A stretch of DNA of 64,000 nt from Carboxylicivirga litoralis (GTDB taxonomy: Bacteria > Bacteroidota > Bacteroidia > Bacteroidales > Marinilabiliaceae), in the NCBI RefSeq assembly GCF_025499605.1, contig NZ_JAFMVC010000001.1, positions 248,001-312,000 of the forward strand, in the 5' to 3' direction. A model generated the notes under the pieces. That model saw nothing but the letters and a program-made list of their open reading frames with translations, did no database searches and was not told the DNA's origin. Numbering within the stretch: position 1 is the first letter of the stretch; every line of letters begins with the position of its first letter. The position numbers and the translations under genes are program-made. This document shows positions 18,706 through 26,547 of this stretch, one piece after another.

Positions 18706-19896
18706 CTATTTTATTGTTACTGTATTATCTTGTAAATTAAATTCGACATCACTTACCTTTTCAATCATATTTAGTATCACATCAATATTCTCAAATCTTG
18801 GCAGGCGTCCGCTAAATGATTCGTTGCGCTTTTCGTTATTGATAAAGAATACATCAATATCGTACCAGCGTTCTAGTTTTTTAAAGATGCTCTCCAACGA
18901 ATCATCCTCAAAAATGAACCGGCCTTGCGTCCAAGCCATATAAACAGATGCGTTAACCTTTCTTACATTTGCATCCAACGTCGTTTTAGAGAAAACATAT
19001 TGCTGATTGGGCTCAATAATGATGGGCTCCGGAATTCCTTTCTGATTACTAATTTTTATAAGCCCCTCAACAAGGGTCGTTTCGATCGCCTCATCATTTT
19101 TGTAGCAACTCACATTAAATGTAGTACCCAGAACCTCCACATCGTGACCAGGTGTTTTAACAATAAACGGACGTTGCTGGTCGTGTGCAACAGCAAAGCA
19201 GGCCTCACCACTTAATATTTCTACTTCTCTTACTGCTTTACTGAAATTGACCGGAAAGCGTAATTCACTCATTGAATTAATCCACACCTTCGTGCCGTCT
19301 GCCAATACAAGCGTGAACTCTTCGCCCCTATCTACCCGGATGGTGTTTTGCAAATCGTCAGCGCTTGCTTTTTGGTCATCGGCCTTGTATATTGCCTCTT
19401 CACTGGCCAGGTTTATCGTTGTTCCATTCTCCTCAACCAGCTCCTGACTGCCCTGACCCAGTCTTACCCTTTGTCCATTACTTAAAATCAGCTCTGCACT
19501 GCGATGTCCCGGCTCAATAGCAGTAACCTTTTGAGCCACCTGTACCTGCTCAGCAGGTTGTTTCACAACTAACGTTACCAGCGTAACCAAAGCCACAACG
19601 GCAGCTACCGAAGCCGCTGCCACCGTCCATCGTTTTACCAAACTATTCGTTCCGCGTTTTAATCGACGCGCTACCATATTCCAGGCATGCTCCCGATCTA
19701 TCTTTTGTGCATTAAATACCCCTTTGGTTTTGTAATAAAACTGAGCTTTTTCATAGTAAGCTTTATTCGCCTTATCGGACGACAACCACGCCTCAAGGTG
19801 CTGTTCTTCCTCGTGAGAAAGCTCGTGACGCGCTTTTTTGCGAATCAGCTCAATATCTATACTAACGATGTCTTTTTTCATTTTTGAGTTGCTCAT
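18706..19896 (-). CDS. FecR-family anti-sigma factor / sigma regulator
   Basis: 396 residues. The cytoplasmic N-terminus (about 1-85, RKKARHELSHEEEQHLEAWLS) binds the ECF sigma factor. A single membrane span lies at about 88-110 (WTVAAASVAAVVALVTLVTLVV). The periplasmic FecR domain (about 185-290) has VDRGEEFTLVLADGTKVWINSMSELRFP and VLGTTFNVSCY. A C-terminal DUF4974 (about 320-396), with FEDDSLESIFKKLERWYDID, resembles the STN fold. In this trans-envelope pathway the ligand-loaded SusC contacts FecR, which releases the sigma factor. It lies between the sigma gene and susC on the same strand. Confidence 0.95.
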   Translation of the reverse strand: MSNSKMKKDIVSIDIELIRKKARHELSHEEEQHLEAWLSSDKANKAYYEKAQFYYKTKGVFNAQKIDREHAWNMVARRLKRGTNSLVKRWTVAAASVAAVVALVTLVTLVVKQPAEQVQVAQKVTAIEPGHRSAELILSNGQRVRLGQGSQELVEENGTTINLASEEAIYKADDQKASADDLQNTIRVDRGEEFTLVLADGTKVWINSMSELRFPVNFSKAVREVEILSGEACFAVAHDQQRPFIVKTPGHDVEVLGTTFNVSCYKNDEAIETTLVEGLIKISNQKGIPEPIIIEPNQQYVFSKTTLDANVRKVNASVYMAWTQGRFIFEDDSLESIFKKLERWYDIDVFFINNEKRNESFSGRLPRFENIDVILNMIEKVSDVEFNLQDNTVTIK

Positions 19897-20010
19897 TTCA
19901 AGACAAAGACAAGCTCAAATGACAAAGGGTGACATAAAATTTTACTTTTTTTCACTCTTTTCATTAATAGGCTATTTAAAGCCCTGAATTTCTTATATGC
20001 AGATGTGCGA

Positions 20011-20565
20011 TTACAAAAGAAATAATAGCCCTGTTCGCTGCAGCAATTTTTCACGCAAACGTTGCCGGGCGCGTTGCAACTGAGTTTTTACCGTATTCAC
20101 TGAAACATTTAACTCCTCAGCTATCTTCTCCCTCGACAGGCCATCAAGCATTTTCATCCGAAATACTTTCCCCATCTGTTCGGGCAGATCTTCAATTGAT
20201 TGCATTATCTCATTCAATAGCTTTGGATCAAAATGCTGCAAGTCATCATCGGCCTGCAATACACCATCCATATACAGCAGGTTGTTTTTATCCTTAACCT
20301 TAAGGGCCTTCAAATGATTTATGCATTTATTGCGGATCGATTGGTAAAAATAGGCCTTAATGGAAGTTGAAATATTTACCTTTGAAGCATGCTCCCACAT
20401 GTAAACAAATAAATCCTGCACCAAGTCTTCGCTTTCGTGTTGATCGAACAAAAAGCTTTTGGCAAAAGCTACAAGCTTCTCATAATAATCATCAAACAAA
20501 GACTGATATACCTCTTTATTTCCTTTTTTTATTTCATTAAATATAATCTTATCCTCAATTCTCAT
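20011..20565 (-). CDS. ECF RNA polymerase sigma-70 factor (Bacteroidota FecI-like)
   Basis: 184 residues from the ATG at 20565 (MRIEDKIIFNEIKKG). A further-upstream start at 20625 would add 20 residues not typical of the family and would lie upstream of the likely -7 box at 20591-20598, so the shorter form is chosen. Region 2 is at about 20-85 (FDDYYEKLVAFAKSFLFDQHESEDLVQDLFVYMWEH). Region 4 is at about 120-175 (IEDLPEQMGKVFRMKMLDGLSREKIAEELNVSVNTVKTQLQRARQRL). It should direct polymerase to the susCD unit downstream and be held by the adjacent FecR. The 114-bp gap to fecR allows co-transcription. Confidence 0.95.
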   Translation of the reverse strand: MRIEDKIIFNEIKKGNKEVYQSLFDDYYEKLVAFAKSFLFDQHESEDLVQDLFVYMWEHASKVNISTSIKAYFYQSIRNKCINHLKALKVKDKNNLLYMDGVLQADDDLQHFDPKLLNEIMQSIEDLPEQMGKVFRMKMLDGLSREKIAEELNVSVNTVKTQLQRARQRLREKLLQRTGLLFLL

Positions 20566-20590
20566 CTGTGTAGGCTGTCTTAGAATTGGC

Positions 20591-20598
20591 CAAATATA
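20591..20598 (-). promoter_or_regulatory. Candidate -7 box for the ECF sigma gene
   Basis: On the minus strand this reads TATATTTG, a perfect match to the Bacteroidota TAnnTTTG -7 element. It lies 26 bp before the ATG at 20565. No clear -33 TTTG was found at the usual spacing. Confidence 0.45.
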
Positions 20599-20700
20599 AA
20601 TATTTATAATAAAACACTTTAACATCAGTTCTCCACTGCACCATTATCTGCTTAATTTTCAACCATCATTTTAAGTGAAGTTGAAGACATACAAACCATT

Positions 20701-20732
20701 GAAACGGCTGCCATTAGGTGGCCGTTTTTTTA
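20701..20732 (+). terminator. Terminator-like hairpin between divergent genes
   Basis: GAAACGGCTGCC and GGTGGCCGTTT with a short ATTA loop and a seven-T run, nearly identical to the one after ftcD. Neither neighbouring gene ends here: the sigma gene runs left and the cupin gene starts to the right. It may insulate the cupin unit from upstream transcription, or be a mobile copy. Confidence 0.75.
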
Positions 20733-20808
20733 TTCCTGCTCATTGACAGTGCAACATTTGTGTTAGCATTTGGATTATTTATGGTCGCCCATCGCTCCTA
20801 TTCAACTA

Positions 20809-20816
20809 TATTTTTG
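20809..20816 (+). promoter_or_regulatory. Candidate -7 box for the cupin unit
   Basis: TATTTTTG matches TAnnTTTG, 50 bp before the cupin ATG at 20866 and after the hairpin at 20701. No matching -33 element at standard spacing was seen. Confidence 0.45.
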
Positions 20817-20865
20817 TGCTCATCGTAAGCTTACAATTTCATTGTTGAAACTTAAATTAAGTACC

Positions 20866-21354
20866 ATGAAACGGCAAAAATTAATCGTAATTATAGTATC
20901 AACCATACTATTGGGCACTACTTGCTATGCCCAGAAGAATCAATACACCATTAACGCAGGTCAGGTACCTGCATGTACCCATGTTCATTTAGATGATTTT
21001 CCTCACGACCAGACTTTACCGATTATTAAAGGTTGGGGCGGCATGGCTGTAGACATTAATAATGCACCGGCCGGCACCGATTTCACACCATTGCTTCAGG
21101 GCTTGCAAAACGACCATTGCCAGGTGCCGCATTGGGGCTATGTTATCGAGGGGTCTTTACAGGTGATGTACGAAGATGGCTCTAAGGAAGTATTTGCTAA
21201 AGGCGAGGCTTTCTTTATGAAACCGGGGCATACGGCTGTTGTGATCGAAGATTTATTCCTCGTCAGTTTCAGCCCTGAGGATGCCATGGAAGAACTAATT
21301 AAACATATAGAACAACGTGTGGATGAGCTGAACGGCTCATCCGCCTCCAAATAA
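20866..21354 (+). CDS. Secreted cupin-domain protein
   Basis: 162 residues from the ATG at 20866, which gives a clean signal peptide (MKRQKLIVIIVSTILLGTTCYAQ). A start further upstream would overlap the promoter region. The cupin barrel shows PHWGYVIEGSLQVMYEDG (about residues 87-104) and GEAFFMKPGHTAVV (about 112-125), with His residues that could bind a metal. Location is periplasmic or secreted. It is the first gene of a three-gene unit: 87 bp to the fusion regulator and then a FAD oxidase. That context suggests a stress- or small-molecule-handling unit; the substrate is not evident. Confidence 0.85.
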   Translation: MKRQKLIVIIVSTILLGTTCYAQKNQYTINAGQVPACTHVHLDDFPHDQTLPIIKGWGGMAVDINNAPAGTDFTPLLQGLQNDHCQVPHWGYVIEGSLQVMYEDGSKEVFAKGEAFFMKPGHTAVVIEDLFLVSFSPEDAMEELIKHIEQRVDELNGSSASK

Positions 21355-21441
21355 AACCAAATTCAAGCGTTCAAAAATACGGGATGAACATTTTCATCCC
21401 GTTGACGTTTACCTTTTTTACTCACCTATAAAATTTTAGCT

Positions 21442-22548
21442 ATGCCATTATATATGGATTGTCACCACATGCCGGGCATACGCTTAGAAGATGCAAAAGT
21501 AGCCCATATACGTGATGTGGCCGTACAGGCTAAGTATGGCGTTAAATACCATCAATTTTGGATCAATGAAGAAAAGGAAATGGCTTTTTGTCTGATAGAA
21601 GGACCAAGCAAAGAAGCTTGTCAGGCCACTCATATGGAAGCTAATTTCATGACGGCGTGCAATATTGTTGAGGTAGACGGAGGTTTGTACTCTGCCTTTA
21701 TGGCCTATGGTCAGACTATTGACCACGGTGTGGTAATGGAAAAGGACGACCTGCCAGATTCGGGTTTTCGCTTTATTTTAACCCTGGATATTATTGCTTT
21801 AACTCAGCTGATTAACTCTGTGGACTTTGAACAGCTCAAATTTCCGGAGGTGCCACGAAATGTTGCCAATGAGCACATTACAAAACACCAGGGGCGATTA
21901 CTGAAGCAACTACAAAAAGAAAGTATCATTGCCACCTTTATGACACCAGAAGGAGCGCTTCGCTGTGCCTTAGCTATTAAAGAAGAATACGACAAACGAT
22001 TTTCCGACTCAACAGGGAGCCCCTGGAATATCCGCTATAAAATGGGCATTAGCGTAGGACAGCCAGTGACCGAACATGAAGACCGCTTATTTGAAAAAGC
22101 CATTCGCGACAGTAGCCGACTTTGCAAGGTCGCCGCTGATGGGCAAATTAAAGTAGGTAGTGAAATAGGTAAACTCAGTTTTTTATGTGAAGACGAAATC
22201 ATAAGCAATAATCTATCTGTTCTCGATATAACCGAACAACAATTCTTCAATCAGCTATTTGACCTGGTTGAAGCCCGCTACGCCGATGACGATTTCACGG
22301 TTGACAATTTAAGTCGTGAAATTGGTCTGAGTCGCACCCAATTATATCGTAGAACCCGCTCACTAACGGGTAACTCACCGGTGGAGTTTATCCGTGACAT
22401 TAAATTACAAAAAGCCTTTTACCTGATACGCCAAAGTCCCAAAAACATATCACAAATAGCACTGGAGGTGGGTATTAATAACCCCTCGTATTTTTCTAAA
22501 TGCTTTCAAAAGAAATACGGCATTGCCCCATCTCAATTAGCAGTTTAA
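21442..22548 (+). CDS. DUF4242 / degenerate class III cyclase / AraC-HTH fusion regulator
   Basis: 368 residues in three parts. Residues 1-80 (MPLYMDCHHMPG, HQFWINEEKEMAFCLIEGPS, HMEANFMTACNIVEV) resemble DUF4242 (SCO4226-like, a metal-binding ferredoxin-like fold). Residues about 108-255 follow the class III nucleotidyl cyclase pattern: FILTLDIIALTQL aligns with the first metal motif (Asp116), ATFMTPEGALRCALAIKEEYD with the central helix, MGISVGQPVTEH with the GIHxGEV strand, and SSRLCKVAADGQIKVGSE with the AxRLxxxAxxGxILVS segment. The usual GDG with the second metal Asp is replaced by QKES, so catalysis is unlikely. Residues about 265-368 are an AraC HTH with DNA-reading helices SREIGLSRTQLYRRTR and SQIALEVGINNPSYFSKCFQKKYG. 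It is probably a cytoplasmic ligand-responsive regulator of its own unit. Confidence 0.85.
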   Translation: MPLYMDCHHMPGIRLEDAKVAHIRDVAVQAKYGVKYHQFWINEEKEMAFCLIEGPSKEACQATHMEANFMTACNIVEVDGGLYSAFMAYGQTIDHGVVMEKDDLPDSGFRFILTLDIIALTQLINSVDFEQLKFPEVPRNVANEHITKHQGRLLKQLQKESIIATFMTPEGALRCALAIKEEYDKRFSDSTGSPWNIRYKMGISVGQPVTEHEDRLFEKAIRDSSRLCKVAADGQIKVGSEIGKLSFLCEDEIISNNLSVLDITEQQFFNQLFDLVEARYADDDFTVDNLSREIGLSRTQLYRRTRSLTGNSPVEFIRDIKLQKAFYLIRQSPKNISQIALEVGINNPSYFSKCFQKKYGIAPSQLAV

Positions 22549-22602
22549 GTACGCCTTAGCTCCCCACTCATTCGTAGTTTATTCACCATAAAAAAACAAG
22601 CT

Positions 22603-23967
22603 ATGAACTTCGAATCTTTAAATCAAAAGTGCCGTGGTCAACTCATCCTACCTGATAACCCACAGTATGATGAAGCACGGAAAGTATACAACGCCATGAT
22701 TGACAAACATCCTGCTGCTATTCTTTTTTGCGAAGATGAAGAGGATGTGAAAAACGGCGTTCTGTTTGCCAAAGAAAACAAACTGGATTTAGCCATTAGA
22801 GGAGGTGGCCATAATGGTGCTGGACTGGGCACTTGCGATGCCGGACTGGTACTTGATATGTCGCCCATGAAACAGATAGAAATTGATGTAGATAATAAAC
22901 GAGCTAGGATTGGCGGTGGTTGCACACTTGGCGAGGTAGATAAAGCCACTCACGAACATGGACTAATGGTACCCGGAGGTATTATCAGTACAACGGGCAT
23001 TGCCGGCTTAACACTCGGTGGTGGTATTGGATACTTTACCCGCAAGCTGGGGCTCACCATCGATAACCTACTTGGGGCCAGAGTTGTATTGGCTAGTGGC
23101 AAAATCGTTAATTGCAATGCTATCCAATATCCTGACTTATTTTGGGCCATCCGTGGTGGCGGTGGCAATTTTGGGGTGGTTGTGGAGTTTACATTTAAGC
23201 TCAGCCCAATAAGCATTGTGCATGCAGGCCCAATGTTCTGGGCCCTCGAAGACGCCAAAGAAGTGATGCAGTTCTTCGATAAGTTTACTAAGGAAACTGA
23301 TAATGATTTATACGGTTTCTTCGCCTTTCTGGTGGTGCCTCCGGGCGACCCTTTCCCTGAGCACCTGCACCATAAAAAGGTATGCGGCATTGTGTGGAAC
23401 TACACCGGCCCAGCCGACAAGGTTGAAGAAGTATATCGTCCAATACGTGAGTTCAAAAAGCCAATTTTTGATTTAATCATGGAGATATCTGTACCTGATT
23501 TAAACAGCTTATTCGACGACCTTTACCCGGCCGGCTATCAATGGTACTGGAAAGCTCACTATGTGAATGAACTAAGTGATGCGTGCATCGATGCCAATAT
23601 CGGCTATGGCGAAACTTTGCCATCGCTCCACTCAACAACGCACTTCTACCCTATTGATGGAAAAGTACATCAGGTGGCAGCAGAAGAAACGGCTTGGGTT
23701 AACCGTAATACTCGCTGGGTACAGGTAATTGTAGGCGTTGATCCGGAACCAATCAATAAAGAAAAGGTGACACACTGGTGCCGTTCCTACTATGATGCCA
23801 TGACACCATTCGCCATTAAAGGCGCCTATGTTAATTTTATGATGAAAGAGGGTGAAGAACACATCCGCTCATCTTACCGCGAAAATTACGATAAGCTTGT
23901 TCAAGTTAAAACAGAGTATGATCCGGATAATCTCTTCCATATTAACCAAAACATCAAACCTTCATAA
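22603..23967 (+). CDS. BBE-type FAD-linked oxidoreductase (FAD_binding_4 + berberine-bridge-like)
   Basis: 454 residues, no signal peptide. The PCMH-type FAD domain (about 35-210) has AIRGGGHNGAGLGTCDAGLVLDM, where His70 is the expected 8-alpha-histidyl FAD attachment site, and GGGIGYFTRKLGLTIDNLLGARVV. In bicovalent members a Cys stands near the TIDNLL position; here it is Ile, so single covalent attachment is expected. The C-terminal BBE segment (about 405-452) reads YRENYDKLVQVKTEYDPDNLFHINQNI. These enzymes oxidise alcohols, sugars or other secondary metabolites with O2 or other acceptors; the substrate is unknown. It starts 54 bp after the fusion regulator and is followed by a terminator at 23985, so it ends the cupin-regulator-oxidase unit. 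Confidence 0.92.
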   Translation: MNFESLNQKCRGQLILPDNPQYDEARKVYNAMIDKHPAAILFCEDEEDVKNGVLFAKENKLDLAIRGGGHNGAGLGTCDAGLVLDMSPMKQIEIDVDNKRARIGGGCTLGEVDKATHEHGLMVPGGIISTTGIAGLTLGGGIGYFTRKLGLTIDNLLGARVVLASGKIVNCNAIQYPDLFWAIRGGGGNFGVVVEFTFKLSPISIVHAGPMFWALEDAKEVMQFFDKFTKETDNDLYGFFAFLVVPPGDPFPEHLHHKKVCGIVWNYTGPADKVEEVYRPIREFKKPIFDLIMEISVPDLNSLFDDLYPAGYQWYWKAHYVNELSDACIDANIGYGETLPSLHSTTHFYPIDGKVHQVAAEETAWVNRNTRWVQVIVGVDPEPINKEKVTHWCRSYYDAMTPFAIKGAYVNFMMKEGEEHIRSSYRENYDKLVQVKTEYDPDNLFHINQNIKPS

Positions 23968-23984
23968 ACAGTTAATTATAAGTC

Positions 23985-24018
23985 CAAACGGCTATTGCAA
24001 ATGCAGTAGCCGTTTTTC
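23985..24018 (+). terminator. Intrinsic terminator after the FAD oxidase
   Basis: AAACGGCTA and TAGCCGTTT, with an inner TGC/GCA extension across one mismatch, then TTTTTCTT. Same family as the hairpins at 5861, 8812, 20701 and 25542. Confidence 0.88.
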
Positions 24019-24106
24019 TTGTTCCTCACCTAAATGATATTATTCAAGGTTTATCTAAAGCAGATTAATTAACTTGCTTTTTAATTCTCAACTCAATATT
24101 CGAGCT

Positions 24107-25519
24107 ATGCTTAAAAACTACATTTTTTTAATGACATTGCTGGCCATTTTCTCGACCAGCTGCCAGGCCAAGTACGACAAGTACTTTAGCAATGCAACCA
24201 TGCGCCTTGATTATAACCACATTGGCAATGCCAGTGAGGAACATTTTGCTTTTGACCAGATGGTGAACGACGGCCAATGGGCCGGTAGTAAAACCATTCT
24301 CATCGACGACCTACGCCTGGGCAAGTACTTTTTTGATGTAAAAGACCCACAAACGGGCGAAGTTCTTTATTCCAGGGGCTATTCTAGTATTTATGGTGAA
24401 TGGGAAACAACCCCTGATGCCAAAGATAACTGGGGTAGCTTCCATGAATCATTGCGTTTTCCATGGCCTAAACAAGAGGTGGATGTCACCATTTACAAGC
24501 GTAATATCAAAAACGGTTTTGACCTGGTGTGGACTTACAATGTTAATCCGAATCACCACAGAGCCTTTCGTGCATCAGCCGACAATCATTACAATACGTT
24601 TGATCTAGTGGTCAACGGAGCTCCTGAAAAACAAGTTGACATTGTAGTCTTAGGCGAAGGTTATGCCAAAGAAGATATGGGTAAATTTCGTAAAGATGCG
24701 AATCGCTTTGCTGAGGTATTATTAAGCACCGAGCCCTTTGCTTCGCATAAAGAGAAATTCTCCATCCGTGCCGTTGAAACACCGGCTCCACATTCGGGCG
24801 TTAACCATCCACACCAGGATATTCACACCCGTTCGGCATTATCGGTTACCTATGGTGCTTTCAACTCGGAGCGCTATGCCCTGGGTTACGATAATAAAAC
24901 CATTCGCAATGCTTCAGCTGCCGTGCCCTATGAGTTCACTGCTATCCTGATGAACGATTCTATCTACGGTGGTGGCGGTATTTACAACCTGTATATCACC
25001 GCTGCTGTTAATAATGCCTTCCAGGAATATTTGTTTGTGCATGAGTTTGGCCATCACTTTGCCGATTTAGCCGATGAGTATTACACCTCGGCCACTGCCT
25101 ACGAGATGGACGCCCAACACCTGGAGCCATGGGAACTGAATGTAACGGCCAACACCGACCCGGAAACCATTAAATGGAAAGATATACTGACAGCTGATAC
25201 GCCTTTACCAACACCGTGGGAGAAGGAGAAATACGACAAACACAGTATTGAAGTTCAGAAGAAACGTGTTGAAATGCGTAAAGCCAAAGTAGACGAGAAA
25301 ATTATGGAAAACTTCTTTCTGGATAAAAAGGCCTGGGATGAAAAACTCCTGTCCAACATGAGGTACAGTAACCACGTAGGTGCTTTTGAAGGTGCTCAGT
25401 ACAAATCTAAAGGCTTATACCGAAGTGCCGCCAACTGCATCATGTTTACACGTCACGACCAATTCTGCCCCGCTTGCCAACGGGCCATCACCCTGATAAT
25501 TGATCAATATACGAAGTAA
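24107..25519 (+). CDS. M64-family (IgA peptidase-type) metallopeptidase lipoprotein
   Basis: 470 residues from the ATG at 24107, which gives the lipoprotein signal MLKNYIFLMTLLAIFSTSC; a start at 24074 only adds a poor leader. An N-terminal beta-sandwich (about 20-165) precedes the peptidase domain, which begins near DIVVLGEGYAKEDMGKFRKD. The zinc site is H312-E313-x-x-H316 in HEFGHHFADLADEYY, with the downstream Asp and DEY typical of M64. It is exposed at an outer or periplasmic membrane surface and probably degrades extracellular protein. Single gene, bounded by terminators on both sides (23985 and 25542). IgA specificity is not implied; the family name comes from one member. Confidence 0.93.
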   Translation: MLKNYIFLMTLLAIFSTSCQAKYDKYFSNATMRLDYNHIGNASEEHFAFDQMVNDGQWAGSKTILIDDLRLGKYFFDVKDPQTGEVLYSRGYSSIYGEWETTPDAKDNWGSFHESLRFPWPKQEVDVTIYKRNIKNGFDLVWTYNVNPNHHRAFRASADNHYNTFDLVVNGAPEKQVDIVVLGEGYAKEDMGKFRKDANRFAEVLLSTEPFASHKEKFSIRAVETPAPHSGVNHPHQDIHTRSALSVTYGAFNSERYALGYDNKTIRNASAAVPYEFTAILMNDSIYGGGGIYNLYITAAVNNAFQEYLFVHEFGHHFADLADEYYTSATAYEMDAQHLEPWELNVTANTDPETIKWKDILTADTPLPTPWEKEKYDKHSIEVQKKRVEMRKAKVDEKIMENFFLDKKAWDEKLLSNMRYSNHVGAFEGAQYKSKGLYRSAANCIMFTRHDQFCPACQRAITLIIDQYTK

Positions 25520-25541
25520 AATATTGTCACTCGACAACAAT

Positions 25542-25572
25542 GAAGCGGCTGCCTTACGGTAGCCGTTTCTGT
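25542..25572 (+). terminator. Intrinsic terminator after the M64 peptidase gene
   Basis: AGCGGCTGCC and GGTAGCCGTTT with a TTAC loop, then a T-rich tail. It lies inside the longest open frame of the following RNase H gene, which argues for that gene starting later, at 25633. Confidence 0.85.
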
Positions 25573-25632
25573 TTTATATCGGATGTATTTCAACGCGTTT
25601 TCACTATCTTACTTCCATCAAATGAAGCCACG

Positions 25633-26427
25633 ATGAATATTGTAAAGCTCAAGATACAAGTTACAAGCATTAGCAATGAAGTCATAACTTGCCTTGTTGA
25701 GCACCAGTCTGCAAACAATCAGATAAAGTATCATACTGCTTTAAAAGAACTAAGCATTAAGTTTAGCAATTCCTTATCCATCATTATTATCCGTAATCGT
25801 TTTCAACTGAAGAAGGTACTAAACTCAGCCTTAAAAGGTTGCGTAACAGTAGGGCAAAATATTAATTGTGTGTTTATTGAAGACTTTCCGTTTTTGAATG
25901 AAAGGCAGTTTAACCAATTCATTTGCATCGACAGGCGTCACAAACAGTTGACCATAAATGCTTCTAAAAGCTCTAATGGCAGTTTTCATAAACTGTATAC
26001 CGATGGTTCACACGTATGTGAAACAGGCCACTCGGCCTATGCCGGATTGCTGGAAACTCCGGATGGTCATCAGGAAATCTTTAGCCGTTCGTTTGACAAG
26101 GGAAGCAGTAACCTCATGGAGCTGCTAGCAGTTATTGATGGCATGGAGCGGCTGCAAAAGAAAAATAAGGTGCAATTGTTTACGGACAGCCGCTTTGTAA
26201 TTCGAGGCCTGGCTCAATGGGTTTACTTCTGGGAACACAACAATTGGCAAACAGCTTTTGGGGCCAAAGTAAAATTTGCCCGCTACTGGCAAGAACTGCA
26301 TCAACTGTGCGATGGAAAATTAATGGTGCTAAAATGGATCAAAGGCCACTCGGGCCATGAAGAGCAAAGCTTTTGTCATCAGCTGGCCCGGCAAACAGCT
26401 GAAAAACAAAACCGGATGACTAAATGA
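25633..26427 (+). CDS. RNase H-like protein with an extra N-terminal domain and an altered active site
   Basis: 264 residues from the ATG at 25633 (MNIVKLKIQV); an earlier start would run through the terminator hairpin at 25542. Residues about 1-115 form an unrecognised domain of alternating strands (VKLKIQVTSISNEVITCLVEH, LSIIIIRNRFQLKKVL). Residues about 118-260 are RNase HI-like: Asp124 in KLYTDGSHV, Glu163 in SNLMELLAVIDGM, Asp185 in LFTDSRFVIRGL, and LKWIKGHSGHEEQSF. The last acidic ligand (Asp134 of E. coli RNase HI, in CDELAR) is His in CHQLAR. Cytosolic. The family cuts RNA in RNA-DNA hybrids; activity here is uncertain because of the substitution. Followed by terminator hairpins and convergent with the DUF4382 gene. 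Confidence 0.85.
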   Translation: MNIVKLKIQVTSISNEVITCLVEHQSANNQIKYHTALKELSIKFSNSLSIIIIRNRFQLKKVLNSALKGCVTVGQNINCVFIEDFPFLNERQFNQFICIDRRHKQLTINASKSSNGSFHKLYTDGSHVCETGHSAYAGLLETPDGHQEIFSRSFDKGSSNLMELLAVIDGMERLQKKNKVQLFTDSRFVIRGLAQWVYFWEHNNWQTAFGAKVKFARYWQELHQLCDGKLMVLKWIKGHSGHEEQSFCHQLARQTAEKQNRMTK

Positions 26428-26454
26428 ACGATATAAACACCAACTGCTATGAAA

Positions 26455-26489
26455 AACCGCTTAGCCCATTTAAGGCGCTAAGCGGTTTG
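26455..26489 (+). terminator. Terminator after the RNase H-like gene
   Basis: AACCGCTTAGC and GCTAAGCGGTT form a perfect 11-bp stem with a 12-base loop. It lies between two convergent genes. Confidence 0.75.
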
Positions 26490-26500
26490 ATAACTTTCAG

Positions 26501-26532
26501 GAAAAAAGGGAAACATATAGCTCCCTTTTTAT
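26501..26532 (-). terminator. Bidirectional terminator between convergent genes
   Basis: AAAAAAGGGA pairs with TCCCTTTTTT across a loop of about 12 bases. A and T runs on both sides allow it to act on either strand; it would end the leftward DUF4382 transcript. Confidence 0.75.
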
Positions 26533-26547
26533 AATTCAGTCAATCGA

